DNA of 64,000 nucleotides from Spirochaetaceae bacterium (GTDB lineage Bacteria > Spirochaetota > Leptospiria > Leptospirales > Leptonemataceae): contig PCBI01000005.1 in the NCBI GenBank assembly GCA_002730875.1, positions 372,001 through 436,000 of the forward strand, read 5' to 3'. Position numbers and translations under genes: made by a program. Position 1 is the stretch's first letter, and the number at the start of each line of letters is the position of its first letter. Below are positions 47,622 to 57,227 of the stretch, one piece after another. The notes below the pieces were generated by a model. The model was given only the letters and a program-made list of their open reading frames with translations, was not told the DNA's origin and searched no databases.

Positions 47622-48698
47622 ATGAATCCAGAACGCGGCATTTATTTTAGAATCTCCTTAATCCTTGCTCTGGCAGGGGTGCTGCTGCTACCCGGTCCCG
47701 GCAAAGTCCAGGCCCGAAACGGATTCTCTCCAATGAATGATCCGGCGCTCCGCGAATCCTACAAAAGCGCACGGGATCTGCAGACCATATTTCGCGCCGT
47801 TTACGATTATGCCAGGCCCGGCGTGGTACAAATTACCACGGAAAGCCTGATGGAACGCCCGGCGCCCAATGGAAGCGGTCCGGCAACGCCGCAGTCCCAG
47901 GGAAGCGGCTTCATAATCGATTCCAACGGCTGGATTGTCACAAACAGGCACGTTATTGGCGATGCTACCGAAGTCACAGTGAAGCTACATGACGGCCGGA
48001 CGTTTACGGCAAAGGTTCGCGGCTCGGATCCGCTCACCGACATCGCTTTGATTCGGGTACAGGGCGCCGGATCCCTGGATGCGTTGAAGCTGGGCGATTC
48101 AGACAAAGTAAAGGTAGGCGACTGGGCCATTGCCCTGGGAAACCCTTTTGGTCTGGACGGTTCCTTTACCATCGGTGTGATTTCCGCCGTAGGGCGTGTG
48201 GGTCTGGATTCCAGCGGATTGAACTTCATTCAAACCGACGCTTCCATCAACCAGGGCAACTCGGGCGGACCCTTGCTAAACCTGGACGGCCAGGTCATCG
48301 GTATCAATCGCATGATACTGTCCCCCAGTGGCGGCTCCATTGGCATTGGCTTTGCCATTCCTACGAATGAAGTCCGCTACGTAATCGAAGAAATCCGCAG
48401 AAATGGGCGGGTAGATCGAGGCCTTCTGGGGGTGTCGGTAGACTATTTGCCGGCCAAGCTCCGGAAGTTCACGAATAATCGCGGAGTTCTGGTCACCGGT
48501 GTGAAATCGGGTACCGGAGCCGATCTGGCAGGTATCAAAGAGGGAGACGTCATCCTTCGAGTAGATGGGAAGACAGTACTACAACCCGGCGAACTGGTAG
48601 GACTAATCTCAAGGCGTAAACCCGGGGACAAAGTAGACGTTGAAATCATCCGGGATTACCGGACCATCCAGCTCACGGTAACCCTGGGTCGGCGATAG
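47622..48698 (+). CDS. DegP/HtrA-type periplasmic serine protease
   Basis: 358 residues with a signal peptide (about 1-31). Trypsin-like catalytic triad His110 (T-N-R-H-V-I), Asp140 (T-D-I-A-L-I) and Ser214 (G-N-S-G-G-P), then a single C-terminal PDZ domain (about 265-355, G-V-L-V-T-G-V, G-D-V-I-L-R-V-D-G). One PDZ makes it DegS/HhoA-like rather than DegP. Envelope protein quality control or regulated cleavage is the expected role. Divergent from lon. Confidence 0.95.
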   Translation: MNPERGIYFRISLILALAGVLLLPGPGKVQARNGFSPMNDPALRESYKSARDLQTIFRAVYDYARPGVVQITTESLMERPAPNGSGPATPQSQGSGFIIDSNGWIVTNRHVIGDATEVTVKLHDGRTFTAKVRGSDPLTDIALIRVQGAGSLDALKLGDSDKVKVGDWAIALGNPFGLDGSFTIGVISAVGRVGLDSSGLNFIQTDASINQGNSGGPLLNLDGQVIGINRMILSPSGGSIGIGFAIPTNEVRYVIEEIRRNGRVDRGLLGVSVDYLPAKLRKFTNNRGVLVTGVKSGTGADLAGIKEGDVILRVDGKTVLQPGELVGLISRRKPGDKVDVEIIRDYRTIQLTVTLGRR

Positions 48699-48894
48699 GT
48701 TTCGCTTCGCCGACCACCTGGACTCCTACCCTGGTTCCGGGCTACGGGCTCTTGTTCGACTCCCCGGGCCCCCGGATCCGGCGCGGGCACGGCGTCAGTC
48801 TGAGCTTTTTTTGTTGGGAAAAGCCTTTCTCATCGTCCACTTATTTCAGGGGATGGGCCGGAGACCGGTCCGGGGTCCCGAGGATATCAAACGT

Positions 48895-50304
48895 ATGAAA
48901 ACAAAAAGACAGGTCTGGGTTATCGCCTTGTTGGCGGCCACAGCATTATTAGCGACGGATTGCAAGAAGGACAAGGACGCTTTGCCTTTCTTCTTGCTGG
49001 GCGGGGATGAGGCTGCCTCCGGAACCGGAACCACGTCCGAAGGAGAAACCTCCAGCGGAACCACGGTATCCACTACGAACACCGATGTGACCGGTGAAGG
49101 GGATTTCGAGTTTCAGACCACCGAAACCATCGACATCAATATCAATGTTACCGACGACAACGGTCCTGTTGCCGGCGCCAATGTATCAGTTTCTGATACT
49201 GACAGCGAGGAAACCCTGTATCAGGGCGTAACCGACGAAAATGGTAATGCCAGCGGTACCATCGAAGTAACCCCGGAAACAGAAAACGTGGGGGTTACCA
49301 TCCAGGTAGGGGACGAAACTATTGAGCAGGAAGTAAACACCGATAACCTGCAGGAAATCAATCGGTCTGTGGTAATCGATGGCACAGCCAACACCGGTAC
49401 CGTTGCCGACAGCGATGGAGACGGCGTTTCCGACGAAAACGACCATTATCCGCAGGATGCAAGCCGCTCAACCCTGGTTCTGGTTCCCTCCGCTGACGGT
49501 CAGGTGGTGGCTTATGAAGACTTGTATCCCAGCCCCGGCGATGCCGACTTCAACGACTACGTAGTCAAAGTGAACAATGAGCTGGACCTGGATTCTTCCG
49601 GAAAAGTAGTCCGAATTAGAGGACGCTATCAACACATTGCAAGAGGCGCTGGCTACAGCCATACACTGCACCTTACGCTACCGGGTAACGGAACGGTGAG
49701 CAGATCCATCTACTCTTCCAGCGGTTCTCTGGAGTCAGAAACATCGAATCAGGGAAGTCTGACAGCTATAGAGATCATGCCTCGAAGCAATACGACCATT
49801 TCGCAAAGCAACACGGGAACATCCCAGGCCTTCGCTGCCGGCAAATACGCCGAAGTAGAAATAATTCTGGATAGTCCTCTGGCACGGAACGAACTGGGAC
49901 GCGCTCCATTTGATCTGTATGTCAAGGTGATCAATACCGGTAAGGAAGTGCACTTCCCTGGAATGTATTTCGAAACCGACGGCTCGGATCGCTATATGGA
50001 CTCCAATGGGTTTCCCTGGGCTCTGTCCGTGCCTAAATCGTGGAGCTGGCCCTACGAAAGCGCAAACATCTCCGACGCTTATCCGGATTTCGAATCCTGG
50101 TACCTTTCCATGGGTCAGGAGAATCGAGATTGGTATGAAAGATCGGTGGAAGGCGAAGTATTCCCTTATGTAAACGACGGAGCTCTGGCGGCGTATATCC
50201 GGGCCGGATTCAAGAACGGATCCATACTCTGGGCCCTTCTGGCCATCGGTATAGCCGGACTTTTTGCCATGTTCGTGTATCGCGAAAAAGCCCACGACTC
50301 CTGA
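48895..50304 (+). CDS. LruC-domain lipoprotein-like protein, copy 1
   Basis: 469 residues from the ATG at 48895. Signal peptide ends at A-T-D-C (Cys23); Asp at -1 is atypical for lipidation. Next a Ser/Thr/Gly/Glu-rich linker, a carboxypeptidase-regulatory-like beta domain (D-D-N-G-P-V-A-G-A), a calcium-type motif D-S-D-G-D-G-V-S-D-E, and the LruC domain (A-Y-E-D-L-Y-P-S-P-G-D-A-D-F-N-D-Y, then F-P-W-A-L). The C-terminus is a membrane helix (W-A-L-L-A-I-G-I-A-G-L) with basic end R-E-K. LruC proteins are Leptospira envelope proteins recognised in recurrent uveitis. Confidence 0.9.
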   Translation: MKTKRQVWVIALLAATALLATDCKKDKDALPFFLLGGDEAASGTGTTSEGETSSGTTVSTTNTDVTGEGDFEFQTTETIDININVTDDNGPVAGANVSVSDTDSEETLYQGVTDENGNASGTIEVTPETENVGVTIQVGDETIEQEVNTDNLQEINRSVVIDGTANTGTVADSDGDGVSDENDHYPQDASRSTLVLVPSADGQVVAYEDLYPSPGDADFNDYVVKVNNELDLDSSGKVVRIRGRYQHIARGAGYSHTLHLTLPGNGTVSRSIYSSSGSLESETSNQGSLTAIEIMPRSNTTISQSNTGTSQAFAAGKYAEVEIILDSPLARNELGRAPFDLYVKVINTGKEVHFPGMYFETDGSDRYMDSNGFPWALSVPKSWSWPYESANISDAYPDFESWYLSMGQENRDWYERSVEGEVFPYVNDGALAAYIRAGFKNGSILWALLAIGIAGLFAMFVYREKAHDS

Positions 50305-50335
50305 TTATAGGCCCGTTCGGGCACAAGCAACTACG

Positions 50336-50361
50336 AGCCCCGCTTTCTGCGGGGCTTTTTT
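50336..50361 (+). terminator. Intrinsic terminator after LruC copy 1
   Basis: AGCCCCGC, 5-nt loop, GCGGGGCT, then a T run, about 32 nt after the stop codon. A smaller GCCCG/CGGGC hairpin lies between. Confidence 0.9.
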
Positions 50362-50569
50362 CCGTTACCCCCCGAGACATAAAGCAGCGGCGCACCTGCA
50401 AATTGTACCAGAAGTACCCAGGTACCACCGCATCCAATCTGATTATTTTGCCTGTCATCTGTACAGTTTTCTGCCATCTCTTCCGTCCCATCCTAATATA
50501 CACAGCTCGGTGAGGCTCCCTGGAGCACATGTAACAAAGACAGAGCGAAACCGGGCGGGAGGATCTCAG

Positions 50570-51988
50570 ATGAGAATAAACAGTCAAGTTCTGGCGATAG
50601 CGATTATGGCCGCCGGATCGCTTATTTTGACAGATTGTAAGAAGGACAAGGATGCGCTTCCGTTCTTCTTGCTAGGCGGGGAAGAGCAATCGGCACCCGG
50701 CACTACTACTACTGGAGAAACGTCCTCAGGAACCACCGTAACGACTACGAACACGGATGTTACCGGCGATGAGGATTTCGAATTCCAGACCACGGAGACC
50801 ATCGATATAAACGTAGACGTTACCGATGACAATGGACCTGTATCCGGCGCCACCGTAACAGTAACGGACTCTGACTCGGACGATACTCTGTATCAGGGCG
50901 TTACCGACGAAAACGGAAATGCCAACGGAACTATTGAGGTCACTCCGGACAACGAAACCGTAACCGTCACTATCGAAGTTGGCGATGAAACCATTGAGCA
51001 GGAAGTGAACACTGATAACCTGCAGGAAATCAATCGCGAAGTCGCTGTTGAAGGGACCGTAAACTCGGGAGACTCGGTGGCCGATGCGGATGCCGATGGC
51101 GTTTCTGATGAGAACGACGCCTATCCGGACGATGCGACTCGCTCTTCAGTAGTTAAAGCTCCTTCCGGCGACGGACAGGTGATTGCCTACGAAGACCTGT
51201 ACCCGAGCCCGGGTGATGCAGACTTCAACGACTATGTTGTAAAAGTGAACCACGAACTGGACCTTAACTCCGCGGGAAAGGTGGTTCGCATTCGAGCGCG
51301 TTACGAGCATATTGCCCGAGGCGCCGGTTACAAGCACACTCTGCATCTGAACCTTCCGGGTTCCGGTAACGTGAATCACAAGCTTTACGACTACCAGGGA
51401 CGCGTAGAGAAAGAAATCGACGAGCACCGCGCAAGCCTGCAAGACATTGAGGTAATGCCGGAGAGCAACAGAACACTGGGCCATAAGAACACTGCCAAGG
51501 GCCAGTCTTTCAAAGAAGGTAAGTACTCCGAACTGGAGATCACTTTCGACCAGCCTATCGCTCGAAGCGACCTGGGAAGAGCGCCTTTCGATCTGTTCAT
51601 CAAGGTAATCAATACCGGTAAAGAAGTACACTTCCCCGGAATGTATTTTGCCGCAGACGGATCGGATCTCTACATGGACTCCAACGGATTCCCCTGGGCG
51701 CTTTCCATTCCTAAAGCGTGGAACTGGCCTTACGAAAGAGAAACCATTTCCGGAGCCTATCCTGATTTCGAAACCTGGTATCTGTCCATGGGGCAACAAA
51801 AGGCCGATTGGTACAAGCGATCCAATGACAGCCTGACCTTTCCCTATGTAACAGAAGGGGCCCTGGCTGCCTACATCCGTGCCGGATTCAAGAATGGTAC
51901 CATTCTCTGGGCCCTGCTGGCTCTGGGCGTGGCTGGACTAATGGCACTTTACTTCTACCGCGAAAAGCGGCAGGGAGCGGGCCAATAA
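50570..51988 (+). CDS. LruC-domain lipoprotein-like protein, copy 2
   Basis: 472 residues from the ATG at 50570, which follows GGGAGG; the frame is open back to 50264 but that region contains the terminator of copy 1. Same architecture as copy 1: Cys23 in L-T-D-C then K-K-D-K-D, linker, carboxypeptidase-regulatory-like domain, D-A-D-G-V-S-D-E, LruC domain (A-Y-E-D-L-Y-P-S-P), C-terminal helix and R-E-K-R tail. The two proteins are close throughout but differ in the middle of the LruC domain. Each has its own terminator, so they can be regulated separately. Confidence 0.9.
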   Translation: MRINSQVLAIAIMAAGSLILTDCKKDKDALPFFLLGGEEQSAPGTTTTGETSSGTTVTTTNTDVTGDEDFEFQTTETIDINVDVTDDNGPVSGATVTVTDSDSDDTLYQGVTDENGNANGTIEVTPDNETVTVTIEVGDETIEQEVNTDNLQEINREVAVEGTVNSGDSVADADADGVSDENDAYPDDATRSSVVKAPSGDGQVIAYEDLYPSPGDADFNDYVVKVNHELDLNSAGKVVRIRARYEHIARGAGYKHTLHLNLPGSGNVNHKLYDYQGRVEKEIDEHRASLQDIEVMPESNRTLGHKNTAKGQSFKEGKYSELEITFDQPIARSDLGRAPFDLFIKVINTGKEVHFPGMYFAADGSDLYMDSNGFPWALSIPKAWNWPYERETISGAYPDFETWYLSMGQQKADWYKRSNDSLTFPYVTEGALAAYIRAGFKNGTILWALLALGVAGLMALYFYREKRQGAGQ

Positions 51989-52077
51989 GCCAACGCTAAA
52001 CGCTGGCGCTGCGTTGCCACTGTCTTTATAGCACCGCTTCGGTGGCGCCAGAGACAGACCAACCAGCGGTCAGGCCG

Positions 52078-52107
52078 AAAAGCCCCGCAGTATTGCGGGG
52101 CTTTTTT
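52078..52107 (+). terminator. Intrinsic terminator after LruC copy 2
   Basis: A 12-bp perfect stem AAAAGCCCCGCA / TGCGGGGCTTTT, 4-nt loop, T run, about 90 nt after the stop. The core is the same as in the terminator of copy 1. Also ends transcription before the carboxylase gene. Confidence 0.92.
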
Positions 52108-52150
52108 ATTTCTTTATTCCAGGCCGGGAGATCTCAGGATTGCCTTGATT

Positions 52151-53860
52151 ATGAGCGGTCGACTGAAATCCAACATTGATCCCCACTCCGAAGACTTTAC
52201 TTCGAATGCGAAGGCGCTGCGCCAGAAAACCGAAGAGATCCGAGAACTCTGGGAGCGGCTGGCCAACGGAGGTGGCGAGAAGAACCGGCAACTCCATGAA
52301 GGCCGCGGAAAGCTCTTTGTAAGGGACCGAATCAAACTTCTTCTGGATTCCGGCTCCCCTTTTCTCGAAGTGGGCGCCTTTGCCGCTACCAGTGTCTATG
52401 ACTTCGAAGCTCCTTCCGCAGGTATTGTCTGTGGCGTGGGTCTGGTAGAGGGCAGACCTGTAATGATTGTGGCCAACGACGCCACCGTAAAAGGCGGAAC
52501 CTATGTGCCTCTAACGGTTAAGAAGCACCTACGCGCTCAGGACATTGCCCTGGAGAATCGACTTCCCTGCGTTTATCTTGTGGATTCTGGTGGAGCCTTT
52601 TTGCCCATGCAGGATGAAGTTTTTCCGGACCGGGATCATTTCGGTAGGATATTCTACAACCAGGCCAGGTTATCCGCCGCAGGGATTCCGCAGATCGCAT
52701 GCGTAATGGGCTCTTGCACCGCGGGCGGGGCCTATATCCCGGCCATGTCCGAGGAAACCGTAATCGTTCGAGGCCACGGCACAATCTTCCTGGGCGGTCC
52801 CCCGCTGGTAAAGGCGGCTACTGGCGAGGAAGTTACGCCGGAGGAACTGGGCGGAGCGGACGTGCATACCCGGGAAAGCGGCGTCGCCGATTATGCGGCT
52901 GTAAACGATGAAGAAGCGCTGAGCATTGTTCGTCGCATTGTGGCAAACCTGGGATCAGATAATCCGGTATTGGGCGGGGATGGAGCGATGGCCGCCGGCC
53001 ATTCCCAACCGCACCATGGGGGCGCCACGGCAGGTCTCACCAACAGCGATCATAGCAATCTGACATTTTCTGGCAAGAACCAGCCATTCGAGGAGCCACT
53101 CTATCCAGCAGAAGATATCTACGGCATCATTCCCGAATCCAGCAGCAAGTCCTTTGATATTCGCGAAATAATTGCCCGCGTTGTGGACGGCTCGGAATTC
53201 CACGAGTTCAAGCCGGATTACGGAACCACCATCGTTACCGGCTTTGCCCGAATCTATGGAATGCAGGCCGGTATCATTGGAAACAACGGCGTTCTTTTCA
53301 GCGAGTCCGCATTAAAGACAACGCACTTCATCGAACTTTGTACTCAGAGAAAGATTCCGCTTCTTTTTCTGCAGAACATAACCGGATTCATGGTGGGCAA
53401 GAAATACGAAAGCTCCGGCATCGCCCGAGATGGGGCGAAAATGGTGCATGCCGTTTCGAATGCGAATGTACCCAAGATCAGCCTGGTAATCGGCGGCTCT
53501 TACGGAGCCGGTAACTACGGTATGTGCGGTCGCGCTTTTGGGCCCAGGTTCTTGTGGATGTGGCCTAACGCGCGAATCTCGGTAATGGGTCCGGAGCAGG
53601 CCGCCAATGTGTTGGCGACGGTAAAAAAGGATCAGCTGGCCCGGGAAGGTAAAGAGTGGTCCGCCGAAGAGGAGCAAAGCTTCAAGGAGCCTATTCTTCG
53701 CGACTACAACCAACGTTCATCCAGCGTGTACTCCAGCGCCCGACTATGGGACGATGGCATAATCGACCCGGCCGATACGCGGCGTGTGCTGGGTCTGAGT
53801 CTGGCCATCTGTAATCGCACAGGCAACCAGGAAACCAATTACGGCGTTTTCAGAATGTAA
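52151..53860 (+). CDS. Acyl-CoA carboxylase beta subunit (methylcrotonoyl-CoA type)
   Basis: 569 residues from the ATG at 52151. Carboxyltransferase family, closest in pattern to methylcrotonoyl-CoA carboxylase beta: [29 protein letters not shown], and late [10 protein letters not shown]. It transfers carboxyl from biotin to an acyl-CoA. A Gly/His-rich stretch near residues 275-310 ([11 protein letters not shown]) looks like an insertion. The biotin-carboxylase partner is not in the window, so partner and exact substrate are unresolved. Confidence 0.9.
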   Translation: MSGRLKSNIDPHSEDFTSNAKALRQKTEEIRELWERLANGGGEKNRQLHEGRGKLFVRDRIKLLLDSGSPFLEVGAFAATSVYDFEAPSAGIVCGVGLVEGRPVMIVANDATVKGGTYVPLTVKKHLRAQDIALENRLPCVYLVDSGGAFLPMQDEVFPDRDHFGRIFYNQARLSAAGIPQIACVMGSCTAGGAYIPAMSEETVIVRGHGTIFLGGPPLVKAATGEEVTPEELGGADVHTRESGVADYAAVNDEEALSIVRRIVANLGSDNPVLGGDGAMAAGHSQPHHGGATAGLTNSDHSNLTFSGKNQPFEEPLYPAEDIYGIIPESSSKSFDIREIIARVVDGSEFHEFKPDYGTTIVTGFARIYGMQAGIIGNNGVLFSESALKTTHFIELCTQRKIPLLFLQNITGFMVGKKYESSGIARDGAKMVHAVSNANVPKISLVIGGSYGAGNYGMCGRAFGPRFLWMWPNARISVMGPEQAANVLATVKKDQLAREGKEWSAEEEQSFKEPILRDYNQRSSSVYSSARLWDDGIIDPADTRRVLGLSLAICNRTGNQETNYGVFRM

Positions 53861-53917
53861 CGGCTCGCCAATGAACGGGCTGCGAACGTCCCAGCGCGCC
53901 GGGTATCTGTCCGGGAC

Positions 53918-53945
53918 ATACAGGCAACGGGGGCGCCCCCTGTAT
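53918..53945. terminator. GC-rich hairpin between convergent genes
   Basis: ATACAGG and CCTGTAT enclose a palindromic GGGGGCGCCCCC. It lies between the carboxylase stop (plus) and the SH3-protein stop (minus). No T-tract, so factor-dependent termination is the guess. Confidence 0.35.
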
Positions 53946-53967
53946 ATCTGCGTGTGCCTGCCCGAGT

Positions 53968-54606
53968 TCAGTAGCTCGTATTGGAAACCGTCCAGAGCTG
54001 CCGCTTCTGCCCCAGTACCTCGTAGTCGGATTTCTTCAGAATGCCAATTTCGCGTTCCCCGGAAAGCAGCATGCAGTTTCCATCCTCCAGGGGCTCCCAT
54101 CCATCGATCTTTCTATACCGGAGACTCTTGATTAAACTCTGAACAGCCAGATCTGAAAGGTACACGTCGATATCGTGCTCTTCCCATACTATAGGTCGGG
54201 CGATGAGATTCTGCAGCCGAGCCGGATTCATGGCTCGCAAAGTGGCTACCTTAACGAGAGTCGCGCAACCAAACCCTGGCACCTCCGTTTCCGGTATTCG
54301 CAAATAGTCATTATGCACCCAGCCCGAAAAGCCCTTGCCATTGACTCCTGCATGGACGATGGTCCAGTTCCCGTCGTTCGCCTCCCAGTGTTGCGCAGCC
54401 GGCAGCGAGTCGTACTCCATACCGTGTACATCGCGCACATAAGCTCCATCCGGGATTAGAACGACTACAGGAAAACCGGTCCCGGGTCCCTGCCTCAGTC
54501 GAAGGCCTCCCTCCGCCTGCACGAGGTACTCCCACCAGGGCCCCCCTCCGCTAGCCCAGAGAACGGAAGTGCAGAGAAGAAACAAGAATGGCAATCGGCG
54601 AATCAT
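53968..54606 (-). CDS. Exported SH3b-domain protein
   Basis: 212 residues from the ATG at 54606; upstream in-frame Met codons give a polar N-terminus. Signal peptide to about residue 20. A bacterial SH3 domain follows (L-R-L-R-Q-G-P-G-T-G-F, then G-W-V-H-N-D-Y-L), about residues 28-110, then a beta-rich region of about 100 residues with no family I know. SH3b domains often bind cell-wall peptides, so a wall-associated periplasmic protein is likely. Confidence 0.8.
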   Translation of the reverse strand: MIRRLPFLFLLCTSVLWASGGGPWWEYLVQAEGGLRLRQGPGTGFPVVVLIPDGAYVRDVHGMEYDSLPAAQHWEANDGNWTIVHAGVNGKGFSGWVHNDYLRIPETEVPGFGCATLVKVATLRAMNPARLQNLIARPIVWEEHDIDVYLSDLAVQSLIKSLRYRKIDGWEPLEDGNCMLLSGEREIGILKKSDYEVLGQKRQLWTVSNTSY

Positions 54607-54776
54607 GCAGTAGTGTGGCATTGCCCCATTTCCCTGCAAGTCGGATTGGGAAAACGCTCAGGGCACAGCGTCGAAAAACCCGCAGTGACAACTCACCGAG
54701 ATTTCCCAGGACCCGGCGCCTGAACCAGAAGCCATGGGTCCGAGTGGCCTACGAGCCTTTCCGAGTTCATGGCCAT

Positions 54777-55556
54777 TCACTGCTGGTTCCGGGCCCACCG
54801 GGCGTCTTCACAGGCGCGGGGCAGACCCAGGTCGCAGGCTCGAGAATAGTGCTTGTAAGCCAGTCCAAATTCCTCTCGTCGAACATAGTGATTGGCGAGA
54901 TTCTGATGAGTAGCATAGTCATCGGGGTCCACGCGCAGACTTCTGTTAAAGAGCTCTTCGGCCTTTGCAAATTCACCTCGACCGGAATATATGGCCGCCA
55001 GGTTCGCAAGCCCCATGACTTCTCGCGGGTACCGCTGAATGAAAGCCTCAAACCGACGAATAGCTTCTTCTTCATTTCCCATCTGGTATTCGACGAGTCC
55101 CAGGTTCAGGAGTGCAGGACCCGAGGAGGGACGCCTGACAAGAATCTCTTCGTGGATCTTTCGCGCTTCTCCATAACGCCCGGCCCGCTGAAGAATTAAG
55201 CCCTTGTTCGTAAGCGCTTCGATGGAACCGGGTTTCAGATCGGTGAGAATGTAGTCCGTGTGGGCCAGCGCTTCCTCTGTTCGCCCCAGGGCCCCGAGCG
55301 TGAGACTGAGTGACAAATGCACGCTGACGGATTCAGGTTCTCTACAAAGCGCTTTCTTGTAGGATTCCAGGGCGCCTTCAATATTTCTTCGATCATATTC
55401 CCGGTCCCCCTGATCCAGGTAGCCATCGGCCGAAGCCGTGAGCCCGCGGCATTCGCTGTCGCTTACCTTTACCCTGCCCGCAGTGCAGCCCGAGAAAAAT
55501 GCAAACGAAATGGATAGGAAGGATAATAGGACAGCTCCCCTTCTAATACAACTCAT
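54777..55556 (-). CDS. TPR-repeat lipoprotein
   Basis: 259 residues; signal peptide ending in F-S-G-C. About six TPR units follow, with the classic small/large residue pattern (for example A-L-L-N-L-G-L-V-E-Y-Q-M-G-N and A-T-H-Q-N-L-A-N-H-Y-V-R). The C-terminal unit (A-C-D-L-G-L-P-R-A-C-E-D-A) is a Sel1/SLR-like repeat with paired Cys. A periplasmic scaffold is inferred. The start lies upstream of the coiled-coil repeat gene, which is divergent. Confidence 0.88.
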   Translation of the reverse strand: MSCIRRGAVLLSFLSISFAFFSGCTAGRVKVSDSECRGLTASADGYLDQGDREYDRRNIEGALESYKKALCREPESVSVHLSLSLTLGALGRTEEALAHTDYILTDLKPGSIEALTNKGLILQRAGRYGEARKIHEEILVRRPSSGPALLNLGLVEYQMGNEEEAIRRFEAFIQRYPREVMGLANLAAIYSGRGEFAKAEELFNRSLRVDPDDYATHQNLANHYVRREEFGLAYKHYSRACDLGLPRACEDARWARNQQ

Positions 55557-55817
55557 ATATCTAATATTTATTAGTATTCCTTCTTTTCAATCAATTTCGA
55601 ATTCCGAGCAAATCCACAGAAAGTGGACGACCAAACGTTGATCCCGGACATTCGGCGCTCGAGGGCGATTTGTGAGGGCATTGCTACACTGTACGGCCGA
55701 ACCACCGGATCCTGTCCACGGCTTCTCCGCCAATCGGATCGCAAAAAATCTGCTTGAATCAGAATTTCGGCGGGTTTTTCGTTAAACGATCCTGCTCTAT
55801 CTGACCCTTAAGGAGTG

Positions 55818-56282
55818 ATGCTAGAGGATCTTGAAAAGCGCGTCCTTATTTTGGAACACAGAATGGATGAAACCTGGTACAGACTGAACCACGCCCTTGA
55901 GTCGATGGAAATTGAATTGCGGGGTTTGCATTCTCGGATCGACCACATCGGATATCAACTGGGCGGGCGAATTGATGAGCTGGACCAACGATTGAATGGC
56001 AGAATTAACGAGATGGGGTATCAATTAAACGGCAGGATTGACGAGCTCGGGCATCAGATCAACGGCAGGATTGACGAGCTCGGGCATCAGATCAACGGTA
56101 GGATCGACGAAATGGGCCACCAGATCAACGGCAGGATCGACGAACTCGGACATCAGATCAACGAACGAATGGATTCACTGCAGCATGCCATGGTGGTTCA
56201 GACCCGGTGGATCCTGGCGCTGGGCGGTTTTCTTGCCCTTGCATTGCCTCTTACATTTCGTCTGGCCGAAATTCTGATTTAG
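55818..56282 (+). CDS. Coiled-coil protein with eight 11-residue repeats and C-terminal membrane helix
   Basis: 154 residues. Residues 1-38 are a coiled coil with heptad character; then eight units of pattern G-R-I-D-E-L-G-H-Q-I-N, an 11-residue period matching hendecad coiled coil; then a hydrophobic helix (W-I-L-A-L-G-G-F-L-A-L) at the C-terminus. The layout recalls Borrelia Bdr proteins and DUF1640/CCDC90-like proteins: repeated K/R-I-D units and a membrane tail. The start is either this ATG or the overlapping GTG at 55815; AAGGAG is unusually close to either. Likely a membrane-tethered oligomer. Confidence 0.82.
   Translation: MLEDLEKRVLILEHRMDETWYRLNHALESMEIELRGLHSRIDHIGYQLGGRIDELDQRLNGRINEMGYQLNGRIDELGHQINGRIDELGHQINGRIDEMGHQINGRIDELGHQINERMDSLQHAMVVQTRWILALGGFLALALPLTFRLAEILI
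55932..56195 (+). repeat. Eight 33-bp in-frame tandem repeats
   Basis: Units of exactly 33 bp, each coding one 11-residue coiled-coil unit. Units at 56031-56063 and 56064-56096 are identical in DNA; units at 56097 and 56130 differ by a few bases, and the outer ones are more diverged. The identical pair suggests recent copy-number change. Confidence 0.92.
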
Positions 56283-56449
56283 TGCATGCCCCCATGCCTC
56301 AGGCTCATGGCCGAGCCTGTCCCTCGATTGCTAAGTGTGCCGCCGGCGATGAACCACGTAACTCCCGATACGGACGTAGAGTCCTCCACGCGGGTTCCTC
56401 TGAGATGCAAAACCACTTGAACGCTGAGTCCGATCTCCAAGATGGTACT

Positions 56450-57223
56450 ATGCCCTTTAGACACATCTCCAACGCCGTGATGCTCTTTGCTACAGGCCTC
56501 CTTCTGGCTGGCTGCGCATCCGCACCAGAACCTGCCTTCCAGAGAGATCCACTGGCTCCTCCGCCGGCCAGGGATGTGGTGCAACTCGACGTTCCCATGG
56601 TCTCCCAGAACGATCTGGACCTCACCGATTCAGCCGCCATAGAAATGGTTTTCCGATACTGGGGCGAGAAGCGATATTCAAGTCTGGAGATAGCCCGCTC
56701 GCTGGTCTGGAAGTTCCGGGAAAACCGTCGCTTCCAGAAGAGTCATACACTGTTCCAGATCCGTTCCGGGAAGACTGCGGAGGAGATGGACTGGAGCAGT
56801 TATCCCGGTAGCGGTACGGGTTACGTTCGCGAATTTCTGGAACCTCTTGCCCCTACAGATAACCCCAGGGTCGAGAATCTACCCGCCAACCCGGACCGAG
56901 CTCGAGAAATGCAGGGGAAGTTATTCGAGGAGCTAAAGGACAATCTGAATCGCGAGATACCGGTAATAGTCTATCAGTACGTTGATCATACGAAAGAACA
57001 GGAGTTGTTTCGTGTCGTCACCGGATATGACAACAAAAAAGGTATCATCTACTTGAATGATCCGTTGTCCGGAAAATTGGAGATGAGCGAAGGCCGTTTC
57101 CTGGAACTCTGGAACGTGAAAGGACCCTGGCTTTCCTATAACTCCATTGTCTTTAACAAGGCGGATGCAAACCAGGTGCCGAAAGGACAACTGGCGGTAA
57201 CTCTGCCGGAACCGGAATCGTAA
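56450..57223 (+). CDS. C39-like lipoprotein with lost catalytic residues (pseudopeptidase)
   Basis: 257 residues from the ATG at 56450; signal peptide ends in L-A-G-C. It is a clear homologue of the protein at 60105: both have A-I-E-M-V-F-R-Y-W-G-E-K-R, R-V-V-T-G-Y-D, L-N-D-P and L-S-Y-N. The C39-type Cys motif C-G-P is T59-D-S here, and the catalytic His is Leu186. The oxyanion Gln six residues before the Cys site and the Asn-Asp after the His are kept. It therefore should not be a peptidase, but may still bind peptide or act as a regulator or partner of the active copy. Confidence 0.88.
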   Translation: MPFRHISNAVMLFATGLLLAGCASAPEPAFQRDPLAPPPARDVVQLDVPMVSQNDLDLTDSAAIEMVFRYWGEKRYSSLEIARSLVWKFRENRRFQKSHTLFQIRSGKTAEEMDWSSYPGSGTGYVREFLEPLAPTDNPRVENLPANPDRAREMQGKLFEELKDNLNREIPVIVYQYVDHTKEQELFRVVTGYDNKKGIIYLNDPLSGKLEMSEGRFLELWNVKGPWLSYNSIVFNKADANQVPKGQLAVTLPEPES

Positions 57224-57227
57224 CCAG

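Noticed and set aside
50264..50569. Upstream in-frame extension of LruC copy 2
   Set aside because: It would include the terminator of copy 1 and places residues before the signal peptide; the ATG at 50570 has GGGAGG.
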